Source of the DNA: an uncultured Rubrobacteraceae bacterium
Lineage (GTDB): Bacteria > Actinomycetota > Rubrobacteria > Rubrobacterales > Rubrobacteraceae
Direction of reading: 5' to 3'
Assembly (NCBI GenBank): GCA_902806105.1
Contig: CADCVI010000082.1
Location: 1-5,430, forward strand
Length of the DNA stretch: 5,430 bases
This document shows positions 1-5,291 of this stretch, one piece after another. A program made the translations under genes and the position numbers. The notes under the pieces are model-generated. The model did not search any database. It had not been told where the DNA came from and saw nothing but the letters and a program-made list of their open reading frames with translations. Position 1 is the first letter of the stretch. Each line of letters starts with the position of its first letter.

Positions 1-901
1 CGAGGCGGGGAAGTATGACCTGGGTCTAGGGGTCCCCGAAGCGGCAGTTGAACTCCAGGGCTTTCGGCCCGGTCTCCGTGACCATGACGCCGGCGTAGAG
101 CAGGCCCGTGTAGGGCGCCCCTATAAGAGACAAGTGGTGGATGGTGGGGCGGATGATGTCCTCGAGGATGGCGGCGTAGGTGGCGGGCTCCATCCACATG
201 ATCGGGGAGTACGCCCCCATCCCCCCGGTGTTCGGCCCCTCGTCCTCATCAAAGGCCCGCTTGTAGTCCTGGGCCGGGAGGAACGGCAGGATCTCCCGCC
301 CGTCCGTTACGACGAAGATGGAGGCCTCCCTCCCCTCCAGGTACTCCTCTATGACGATCCTCTCCCCGGCGGCCCCGAACTTGCCGGCGAACGAGGCCCT
401 CACGGCCTCCTCGGCCTCCTCGCGGTTGCGGGCGATGGTGACGCCCTTGCCCGCCGCGGTTCCGTCGGCCTTCACCACGACCGGGAAGTCGCGGCGGGTG
501 GAGAGGTAGGCGAGGGCCGCCGCCTCGCGGTCGAAGGCCTCGAAGTGGGCCGAAGGGACGCCGGCCTGGCGCATGAGCTCCTTGGCGAAGACCTTGGAGC
601 CCTCTATGCGGGCGGCGGCGCGGGAGGGGCCGAAGACCTTCAGGCCCTCCTCCCAGAAGCACTCGCTGATGCCCCCGATCAGGGCAGATTCGGGACCTAC
701 CACGGTCAGGTCTATCTCGTTCTCCCTGGCGAAATCGCGCAGGGCGACGAGGTCGTCCACGGGGATGTCCGCGGTCTGCGCTATGCGGGCTATCCCGGGG
801 TTGCCCGGGGCGGCGAACATCTCGGGTTCGAGGGGGCTCGCGGCCAGGGCCTCGACCAGGGCGTGCTCCCGCCCCCCGCTGCCGACGACCATCACCCGCA
901 C
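1..901 (-). pseudogene. purD: Phosphoribosylamine--glycine ligase (GAR synthetase), interrupted by an in-frame TAG and cut by the window edge
   Basis: PurD is the cytosolic ATP-grasp enzyme that joins glycine to 5-phosphoribosylamine, the second step of de novo IMP synthesis. The frame opens at GTG (899-901) and shows the family landmarks in order: GSGGREHAL near residues 8-16, PGNPG near 33, VVGPE near 68, VFGPSRAAARIEGSK near 89-103, the ATP-binding KADGTAAGKGV (usually KADGLAAGKGV), GPNTGGMGAYSP, and the metal-binding EFNCRFGDP. A TAG at 26-28 then ends it at 291 residues, while the family is about 420. Beyond the stop the same frame reads TQVILPRL, the expected continuation of GDPETQ, so one codon (probably GAG to TAG) is changed and there is no frameshift. 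The rest lies outside the window. The gene starts 4 nt after the purA stop and has no well-spaced Shine-Dalgarno, so translation is probably coupled to purA. Identity is certain. Whether it is a true pseudogene, a sequencing error or a read-through gene cannot be decided here. Confidence 0.85.
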
Positions 902-905
902 GGCG

Positions 906-2192
906 CTAGGTCCCGATCCTCTCCACGATCGCCTGGTCGCGCTCGGGCCCGACGCTGATCATGCACAGGGGCGCCCCAACCTCGGCCTCCACGAACCCCA
1001 CAAAGTCCCGCGCCGCCTCGGGCAGGTCCACCCGCATCCTGCACCCCGTGATGTCCTCGCCCCACCCGGGCAACGTCTTGTAGACGGGGCGGGCGTGGTG
1101 CAGATCCGTCTGGTGCATCGGGTAGCCGTCGAAGGGCTTGCCATCGACCTCGTAGCCGGTGCAGATCTTGACCTCGTCTACGCAGGAGAGCACGTCGAGC
1201 ATCGTCAGCGCGCAGTGTGTGATCCCGTTAAGCGAGGCGGCCCACTTTATGGCAGGGAGGTCCAGCCACCCGACCCGCCGGGCCCTTCCTGTCGTCGTCC
1301 CGTACTCGCCGCCGACCTCCCGGATCCTCTCCCCCACCTCGTCGAAGAGCTCGGTCGTCATCGGCCCGTCCCCGACCCGCGTCGTGTACGCCTTGGTCAC
1401 GCCGACGACGTATTCCAGCTGCCCGGCCGGGATGCCAGAACCCGTGACGGCCCCCCCGACGGTCGGGTTGGAGGACGTCACGAACGGATACGTGCCGTGG
1501 TCGTTGTCCAGCAGGGTGGCCTGGCCGCCCTCGAGCAGGACCTTCTCGCGGCGCTCTAGGCCGTCGCGCAGCAGGGTTCCTGTGTCGGCGAGCATCGGCC
1601 GGATGAATTCCTCGAAGCCGCGCAGCCAGGAGGCGAGATCGGAGACGTCGTAGGGCTTCTCGCCGTAGACGTTCACAAAGATCGAGTTCTTCTCACGCAG
1701 CGCCGCCTTGAGCTTCGTCTTGAGGATTCCCTCGTCCGAGATGTCCTGGACGCGAACGCCGTAGCGGGCGACCTTGTCCTCGTAGGCGGGGCCTATGCCC
1801 CTGTTGGTGGTGCCGATGCGCGCATCGCCCAGAGCTATCTCGCGGTGGGAGTCGAGCGCTATATGGTACGGCATGATGAGGTGAGCCCGGCCGTCGATCT
1901 TGAGCCGATCCCTGACGCTGATCCCGCGCGCCTCGAGCGCCTCTACCTCCTCGACGAGCACCTCGGGGTTCACCACGACCCCGTTGCCGATGGTGCAGAC
2001 GACGTCCTCGCGCACGATGCCGGAGGGGATGAGGTGGAGCTTGAACTCCTCCTCGCCGACGCGGACGGTGTGCCCGGCGTTGTTGCCGCCGGAGTACCGC
2101 GATACATAGTGGGCGTCCGAGGCGAGGGCGTCGCAGACCCGCCCCTTCCCCTCGTCCCCCCAGGCCAACCCGAGCACGACCGTGGCCGTCAA
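906..2192 (-). CDS. purA: Adenylosuccinate synthetase
   Basis: PurA condenses IMP with aspartate using GTP to make adenylosuccinate, the first committed step from IMP to AMP; it acts as a cytosolic dimer. The 428 residues match the usual full length of about 425-430. Visible motifs: WGDEGKG at 11-17 (D13 and K16 are the classical catalytic and P-loop residues), GGNNAGHT at 35-42 with catalytic H41, IGTTNRGIGPAYEDK, DHGTYPFVTSSN, TTTGRARRVGWLD with the IMP/aspartate-contacting arginines, TMLDVL at the guanine-recognition site (TKLD in E. coli, variable in the family), and the C-terminal ISVGPERDQ. The EGGQATLLD stretch, in place of EGAQGTLLD, is the form I associate with actinobacteria. The start is TTG (2190-2192), supported by GGAGGT at 2199-2204 (opposite strand) with a 6-nt spacer. 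It is the first gene of a purA-purD unit with a likely promoter at 2317-2345. It looks intact. Confidence 0.97.
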   Translation of the reverse strand: MTATVVLGLAWGDEGKGRVCDALASDAHYVSRYSGGNNAGHTVRVGEEEFKLHLIPSGIVREDVVCTIGNGVVVNPEVLVEEVEALEARGISVRDRLKIDGRAHLIMPYHIALDSHREIALGDARIGTTNRGIGPAYEDKVARYGVRVQDISDEGILKTKLKAALREKNSIFVNVYGEKPYDVSDLASWLRGFEEFIRPMLADTGTLLRDGLERREKVLLEGGQATLLDNDHGTYPFVTSSNPTVGGAVTGSGIPAGQLEYVVGVTKAYTTRVGDGPMTTELFDEVGERIREVGGEYGTTTGRARRVGWLDLPAIKWAASLNGITHCALTMLDVLSCVDEVKICTGYEVDGKPFDGYPMHQTDLHHARPVYKTLPGWGEDITGCRMRVDLPEAARDFVGFVEAEVGAPLCMISVGPERDQAIVERIGT

Positions 2193-2198
2193 AGCTCT

Positions 2199-2204
2199 AC
2201 CTCC
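2199..2204 (-). promoter_or_regulatory. Shine-Dalgarno of purA
   Basis: Read on the minus strand this is GGAGGT, six nucleotides before a TTG codon. It decides the TTG start of purA, because no ATG or GTG at a suitable distance is available and PurA homology begins right after it. Confidence 0.8.
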
Positions 2205-2230
2205 GCGGTGATTGCAGGACCTCCGGATGC

Positions 2231-2312
2231 GCGTGGCAGGGAAAATCGAGTACGCCGGACCGGGAGCCGAAATCTCTCGTCATCGGGTCGGGACCGCCGC
2301 TCTCTGCCACGC
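2231..2312. repeat. 9-bp inverted repeat bracketing the purA leader
   Basis: GCGTGGCAG (2231-2239) and CTGCCACGC (2304-2312) are perfect reverse complements with 64 nt between. The right arm sits where purA transcription is predicted to begin and the left arm lies about 30 nt upstream of the purA Shine-Dalgarno. In RNA the arms could close a stem around most of the leader. The function is unknown, and no known purine, PRPP or guanidine riboswitch consensus is recognisable inside it. Confidence 0.45.
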
Positions 2313-2316
2313 CCGC

Positions 2317-2345
2317 AGCGTAGCACATGGTTTTACCGTTTTGAA
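2317..2345 (-). promoter_or_regulatory. Candidate sigma-70-type promoter of purA-purD
   Basis: On the minus strand TTCAAA (2340-2345) is followed after exactly 17 nt by TACGCT (2317-2322), preceded by a TG-rich element. This fits the TAnnnT -10 box common in high-GC bacteria; the -35 matches TTGACA at four of six positions. It lies in an AT-richer island of otherwise GC-rich intergenic DNA. The predicted start of transcription, near 2308-2311, would leave a leader of about 115 nt before purA. The call rests on motif and position only. Confidence 0.5.
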
Positions 2346-2566
2346 ACGCGCCGAGGAAACCGCCCCAGCACCCGGTCGGGCGAGGTTCTCGGGTTTCGGG
2401 GGCTCGCACAAAAACTGGCCGTTGGCGGCGGACGTCTGTGCGCGGGGGTCGTGGCCCCACCAACGCCTCCCCCTGTTGCCCGGCGGGGCCCCGCCGGGGG
2501 TACGCCCCTTCACGTCCCCCGGATTGGCCACCTGGCATATCGATCCGGACGTCATCCGCTGCCACA
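2346..2566. other. Noncoding spacer between the purA promoter and the riboswitch
   Basis: This stretch has open frames on both strands, but none shows a recognisable protein, a good ribosome-binding site or consistent third-position bias. It holds a 20-bp GC palindrome (2479-2498) and a weak 5-bp stem GCGAG/CTCGC (2380-2384 with 2403-2407). The plus-strand promoter for the downstream riboswitch should lie here; TATCGAT at 2538-2544 is a possible -10 box, but I see no matching -35 at the right spacing. No tRNA, insertion sequence or CRISPR repeat is visible. Confidence 0.6.
2479..2498. repeat. Perfect 20-bp GC palindrome
   Basis: CCCGGCGGGG followed directly by its reverse complement CCCCGCCGGG. 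In RNA it would form a stem of about eight G-C pairs with a GGCC loop. No T-run follows on either strand, so it is not a canonical intrinsic terminator. It lies between the divergent purA and riboswitch transcripts and could be a protein-binding site or simply a structured spacer. Confidence 0.6.
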
Positions 2567-2580
2567 CTCCGGGTGGAAGT

Positions 2581-2657
2581 AAGAAAGGGCAAACCCGTCG
2601 CGAGGCGGGGACGCAAAGCCTACGAGCCTCTAGGGGAGGTGGTCGGGTTGCCGGAAG
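2581..2657 (+). ncRNA. Cyclic-di-GMP-I (GEMM-I) riboswitch aptamer
   Basis: The two invariant blocks of GEMM-I are present exactly: GGGCAAACC (2587-2595) and GGGACGCAAAGCC (2608-2620), and the 3' block GGGTTGCC (2645-2652) is there too. Between the first two, six base pairs (2594-2599 with 2604-2609) close a GCGA loop, the GNRA tetraloop expected to dock on the other arm. The second arm pairs GCCTC (2626-2630) with GAGGT (2636-2640). By alignment to the Vibrio Vc2 aptamer, the ligand-contacting G20, A47 and C92 correspond to G2589, A2616 and C2651, all conserved. A G at position 20 favours c-di-GMP over the cyclic AMP-GMP variant, which usually has A. An A-rich lead-in (AAGAAA) precedes the core, as is common in the class. 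The outer P1 stem is poorly resolved; CTCCGG (2567-2572) against CGGAAG is only a guess. The RNA lies just upstream of a 52-codon gene on the same strand. The recognition is from memory of the consensus. Confidence 0.82.
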
Positions 2658-2699
2658 GGCGCGCACGCAAAGGGGCTGCCATACGCCAAAAGTTCGTAG

Positions 2700-2729
2700 C
2701 GGAGGGCAAGATGGCCGTCGGTCCCTCCG
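2700..2729 (+). promoter_or_regulatory. Shine-Dalgarno-sequestering hairpin, likely riboswitch expression platform
   Basis: CGGAGGG (2700-2706), which is the ribosome-binding site of the small gene, is perfectly complementary to CCCTCCG (2723-2729) inside its first codons. The seven-pair stem would bury the Shine-Dalgarno and hold the ATG in a 16-nt loop. The upstream aptamer arm contains GGAGG (2635-2639), which could pair instead with CCTCC (2724-2728) and free the ribosome site when the aptamer is not folded. That gives a simple translational OFF model on ligand binding. The complementarity is seen in the sequence; the switching is inference. Confidence 0.55.
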
Positions 2730-2869
2730 AGCAGTTCTTCGTCTTCCTGGACGGGGAGTACCTGGGCCAGACGCTGGTGGACCACTTCCGCCTGCCCGAA
2801 GAGAAGGGCTACACCGACCTGGGACGCGTGCGCATCACGGTGGAGCAGCTGGAGGATCCTCAGGCCTGA
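2711..2869 (+). CDS. Small protein of unknown function under a c-di-GMP riboswitch (52 aa)
   Basis: I do not recognise this protein. It is 52 residues and soluble-looking, with no signal peptide, no membrane segment and no cysteines. It opens with a hydrophobic-aromatic stretch FFVFLDGEYLGQTL (9-22), continues through an acidic and polar middle (LPEEKGYTDLG) and ends with RVRITVEQLEDPQA, which suggests two or three beta strands. The ATG at 2711 is chosen because GGAGG lies 5 nt before it and because the codons switch there to strong third-position G/C. The same frame stays open upstream to 2438, but that part runs through the riboswitch, has mixed codon use and is surely not translated. The gene stands alone between the riboswitch and a convergent gene. 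The reading frame is well supported; the function is open, and an effector or regulator tied to c-di-GMP physiology is only a contextual guess. Confidence 0.75.
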   Translation: MAVGPSEQFFVFLDGEYLGQTLVDHFRLPEEKGYTDLGRVRITVEQLEDPQA

Positions 2870-2950
2870 GACGATCGTTCGCGCGACGCCGCTTCGTGGG
2901 TTATCGGGCCGTTGGGTAGCGTCCCCTTGACTCGACCCCCACGGACGCGC

Positions 2951-2964
2951 CCCCACGCGTGGGG
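2951..2964. terminator. Possible bidirectional terminator hairpin between convergent genes
   Basis: CCCCACGCGTGGGG is a perfect 14-bp palindrome in the gap between the converging small gene and substrate-binding protein gene. A second imperfect stem, CCGAG with CTCGG, follows at about 2974-2991. No T-run follows on either strand, so this is a weak terminator call based on stem strength and on its place between two gene ends. The rest of 2870-2996 shows nothing else recognisable. Confidence 0.3.
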
Positions 2965-2996
2965 CCCAGGACCCGAGGCCTTATGACTCGGTACCC

Positions 2997-4322
2997 CTAT
3001 GCCTGGTCCGCTATGTTTTGCAGACCTTTCTGAAGGTTGGCCAGCGCCTCGTCCACGGGGACCTCGCCCTTGAGGGCGGCGTTGAACTCCTCGGCCATCT
3101 CCAGGGACATGTCCGAGTAGAGGGGCGAGACGGGGCGCGGGCGGGTGTTCTCCAGGGCCTCGCGGCCGAGCTTGGCGACCGGCAGCTTGTTCAGGACCTC
3201 GTCGCTCTCGTAGAGGCTCTTCAGGGTGGGCAGGCGGGCACTCTCGACGGCGAACGTCTGCTGCTGCTCGGGGGCGGACATGAACTCGATAAAGGTCCAT
3301 ATCTCCTCGATCTTGTCCTCCGCGCCTGCGTTGACCATAAAGTTCCAGCCGCCCAGGCCGCTGAAGCTCGTGTCCCCCTCGTCGGCCACCGGCAAGGCCC
3401 CGATGTTCACCTGCCCGGGCTTCACCCTGGAGGTCTCGGGGTCGGAGAGCAACCCGTACACGAAAGGCCAGTTGCGCATAAAGACCACGTCGCCGTTGGT
3501 GAAGCTCGCCTGCGACTCCTGGGTGGTGTAGTCCCCGGAGGCCTGCGGCGCCACGCCGTCGGTGATGAGGCTCCGGCGGAGCTTCAGGCCCTCGGCCGAC
3601 TCGGGGCTGTCTATGATGACCCTGCTCCCGTCGAGGACGTCGCCCCCGGCGTTCCAGATGTGCTCCAGGGCGTCCACGACCCCGCCCTCGTCCTCCGCCC
3701 CCTGGAAGACGTACCCGAACCTCGTCCCGCTGTCCGACCTGGCCTTCTCGGACATGCTTTTCATCTCTTCCCAGGTCTTCGGCGGTTCGGAGAAGCCGGA
3801 CTTCTCCAGGAGGTCCGTGCGGTAGTAGAACATCCCGGCGTCGGTAAACCACGGGACGCCGTAGGTCTTGCCCTCGAACTGGACGGCCTGGACCGGGCCT
3901 TCGAGGTACTTCCCTTGCATCTTTTGGGTAAAGCGCTCGGAGAGGTCCAGGATGTAGCCGTTGGCGGCGAACTGGGCGGGCCAGACCACGTCGCCCGCGA
4001 TGATGTCCATCGTGCTCTTTCCGGACTGGAGCTCGGCCTGCATCTGCTCGAAGAACTCGGCGCTGGAGGCCGGCATCTGGCGCCACTTTACCTGGATCTC
4101 GCCCCTGTTCTGCTTGTTGAAGCGGTCTAGCAACGTCTGGAGCCCGCCGGCCTCGTCGGGTATGAAGCCGAGCGTGATCTCGACCGCCCCGCCCGAGCTC
4201 TCCCCGCCCCCGCAACCGGCCAGCGTACCGCCCCCGAGCACGGCGGCCCCGGCGAGCCCACCCATCTTCAGAAAGCCGCGGCGGCTGACGCCCCTCGCGC
4301 GCCGCATCGTCGTCCCGCCCAT
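2997..4322 (-). CDS. Tat-exported lipoprotein, ABC sugar-type substrate-binding protein (family 1)
   Basis: This is an extracytoplasmic solute-binding protein that would capture a substrate, most likely a sugar or oligosaccharide, and pass it to an ABC importer. From the chosen start it has 441 residues, typical for the family. Residues 13-19 (SRRGFLK) form a twin-arginine motif, followed by a Gly/Ala-rich hydrophobic stretch and a lipobox LAGC with the lipidated cysteine at 37, so it is exported folded and anchored to the membrane. The body shows family-1 features: a first beta strand VEITLGF, MDIIAGDVVWPAQFAANGYILDLSERF, YGVPWFTDAGMFYYRTDLLEKSGF, TWEEM, GDVVFMRNWPF and a C-terminal helical EFNAALKGEVPVDEALANLQ. 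The AGDVVWPAQFA region resembles the trehalose/maltose binders of the LpqY/ThuE type. ATG 4320-4322 is chosen because AAGGAG (4331-4336) precedes it by 8 nt; an extension to 4430 would put 36 unlikely residues before the Tat signal. No permease or ATPase gene is adjacent on either side within the window. Confidence 0.92.
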   Translation of the reverse strand: MGGTTMRRARGVSRRGFLKMGGLAGAAVLGGGTLAGCGGGESSGGAVEITLGFIPDEAGGLQTLLDRFNKQNRGEIQVKWRQMPASSAEFFEQMQAELQSGKSTMDIIAGDVVWPAQFAANGYILDLSERFTQKMQGKYLEGPVQAVQFEGKTYGVPWFTDAGMFYYRTDLLEKSGFSEPPKTWEEMKSMSEKARSDSGTRFGYVFQGAEDEGGVVDALEHIWNAGGDVLDGSRVIIDSPESAEGLKLRRSLITDGVAPQASGDYTTQESQASFTNGDVVFMRNWPFVYGLLSDPETSRVKPGQVNIGALPVADEGDTSFSGLGGWNFMVNAGAEDKIEEIWTFIEFMSAPEQQQTFAVESARLPTLKSLYESDEVLNKLPVAKLGREALENTRPRPVSPLYSDMSLEMAEEFNAALKGEVPVDEALANLQKGLQNIADQA

Positions 4323-4330
4323 CGCGCGTA

Positions 4331-4336
4331 CTCCTT
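4331..4336 (-). promoter_or_regulatory. Shine-Dalgarno of the substrate-binding protein gene
   Basis: AAGGAG on the minus strand, 8 nt before the ATG at 4322. It fixes the start so that the twin-arginine signal lies at the N-terminus. Confidence 0.75.
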
Positions 4337-4453
4337 CTGCTCCGCCGCCGGAAGGCGCAAACGTACGCGGCCCCCCGGCGATCCTCGGAGACCGTAAGGG
4401 CGGACATCGACTCGCGCGACGACCCCCCACCCCGCTCTCCCCGTTGGCCGTTG

Positions 4454-4459
4454 GTTATA
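4454..4459 (-). promoter_or_regulatory. Candidate -10 box for the substrate-binding protein gene
   Basis: TATAAC on the minus strand, a five-of-six match to TATAAT in very GC-rich DNA, lies about 130 nt upstream of the start codon. No convincing -35 hexamer is present 16-18 nt upstream, so it may need an activator. Just downstream, around the expected transcription start, CCAACGG occurs twice in tandem, which could be an operator. A GCAAACGT half-site, reminiscent of LacI-family operators of sugar genes, is near 4354-4361. All of this is motif-level evidence. Confidence 0.35.
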
Positions 4460-4469
4460 CCCCCGCCGC

Positions 4470-4495
4470 GCTCCGGCTACTCGCCCCGGCTACTC
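4470..4495. repeat. Tandem 13-bp duplication at the end of the SbnI-like gene
   Basis: GCTCCGGCTACTC (4470-4482) is followed immediately by GCCCCGGCTACTC (4483-4495), differing at one base. The right-hand copy contains the stop codon of the gene at 4490-5257. It looks like a small tandem slippage duplication; the extra copy is outside the coding frame. Confidence 0.7.
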
Positions 4496-5257
4496 AAAGA
4501 GGACGACGGGCTCCCGGTAGTAACGCACGCGGTTCTCGGCCCAGCGCTCCGAGACGAACCTCCTCAGCTCGACGTTGCGGGCGCGGGGTTCACCTTCCAT
4601 CATCCTGCCCAGAGGGTAGCGGACGCCAAGGACGCGCTCGCGCACCCGGAAGCGGGTGACGCCCGCGGGCAGGACGGCGCCGGAGCCCACGATCTCGACG
4701 AGCTCCTCGGGGGAGAACGGGCGGTAGCGGACCAGGGCCTCCCCTTTCATGAGGCGCACGGCCACGTCGGGCTCCACCCGCCTCACCGCCGCCGCCTCCG
4801 GGTAGCGGGCCTGCAACGCCCACATGGCCCTGGACCGGGCCAGGGGGCCGACCCCCAGTGACCGGACGGAGACCGCCCCGCCCCCGGCCGTCTCGATCTC
4901 GGCGACGGCCTCGCCTTCGGCCTCCTCATCCGGCGCCTCGGCAACGACGAGGCCGTCCGCGTCGCCGATGGCGCCCATGCCCCCGACGACGTGGCCCCAG
5001 CCCTCCGCCCGCTCCGGCGGCTCTACCACCTGCACGAGGACGAAGCGGGCGCCAAGTTCGTCCATCGCGCGAACGCGGTGGGCGCCGTCGAGGACGAGGA
5101 AGCGGTCCCCGTAGGGCGAGGCCACAACGGGGTTGCGTTGTTCGTGCTCAGAGGTTATGCGCTCCTTCAGGCGGGCGAGGCGGGCCTCGTCGTGGGCCTC
5201 GTGCAGGAGCAGGCACCCCGGCTCAACGAGGCGCAGGTCTTTGAGGGAGGGGATCAC
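4490..5257 (-). CDS. ParB/sulfiredoxin-fold protein, SbnI/SerK-like (possible free L-serine kinase)
   Basis: The N-terminal half has the ParB/Srx nucleotide-binding fold: LLLHE at 16-20, RLARLKERI at 26-34, RNPVVA at 41-46, and LDGAHRVRAM at 56-65, followed by GARFVLVQVVEPPE. The LHE, NP and LDGxHR combination is that of SbnI/SerK proteins, which phosphorylate free serine to O-phosphoserine, rather than of chromosome-partition ParB: the GERRxRA box and the helix-turn-helix domain are missing. A glutamate at 20 coincides with the position I recall as catalytic in SbnI. The length, 255 residues, also fits that group. An acidic, Ala/Gly-rich segment near 100-125 separates the C-terminal half, which contains FRVRERVLGVRYPLG and a basic, aromatic tail. 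The start is GTG 5257 (TGA lies just upstream in frame); no Shine-Dalgarno is visible, so it may be leaderless or coupled to the small gene 34 nt upstream. No siderophore or cysteine genes are nearby, so the biochemical role is inferred only. Confidence 0.8.
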   Translation of the reverse strand: MIPSLKDLRLVEPGCLLLHEAHDEARLARLKERITSEHEQRNPVVASPYGDRFLVLDGAHRVRAMDELGARFVLVQVVEPPERAEGWGHVVGGMGAIGDADGLVVAEAPDEEAEGEAVAEIETAGGGAVSVRSLGVGPLARSRAMWALQARYPEAAAVRRVEPDVAVRLMKGEALVRYRPFSPEELVEIVGSGAVLPAGVTRFRVRERVLGVRYPLGRMMEGEPRARNVELRRFVSERWAENRVRYYREPVVLFE

Positions 5258-5291
5258 GCGCGGGGGTCAGAGCGGGGCCTACACGCCCCTG

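Noticed and set aside
134..1559. Long plus-strand open frames over purD and purA
   Set aside because: They are low-complexity antisense shadows of two securely identified purine genes.
2380..2407. Weak GCGAG/CTCGC stem as an intrinsic terminator
   Set aside because: The stem is only five pairs, the loop is long and no T-run follows.
2581..2657. Cyclic AMP-GMP (GEMM-Ib) variant
   Set aside because: The position equivalent to Vc2 G20 is G (2589), which favours c-di-GMP; the variant class usually has A there. It cannot be excluded by sequence alone.
2611..2672. Second ACGCAAAG (2665-2672) as a tandem second aptamer
   Set aside because: Only eight bases repeat. The GGGCAAACC partner block, the GNRA stem and the 3' GGGTTGCC block are absent around the second copy.
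2438..2710. N-terminal extension of the small gene's frame, or a start at GTG 2573
   Set aside because: The frame stays open, but it covers the riboswitch core, has mixed third-position bases and lacks a ribosome site. The codon bias changes sharply at ATG 2711, where GGAGG is well spaced.
2860..4407. 515-codon open frame on the minus strand
   Set aside because: It is an Arg/Gly/Pro-rich shadow of the substrate-binding protein gene in another frame, typical of GC-rich DNA.
4323..4430. 36-residue N-terminal extension of the substrate-binding protein
   Set aside because: It would bury the twin-arginine signal in the interior, and the internal ATG at 4322 has a well-placed AAGGAG.
4490..5257. 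Chromosome-partitioning ParB or phage nuclease
   Set aside because: No GERRxRA box and no helix-turn-helix are visible; the LHE and LDGAHR pattern fits the SbnI/SerK group better.
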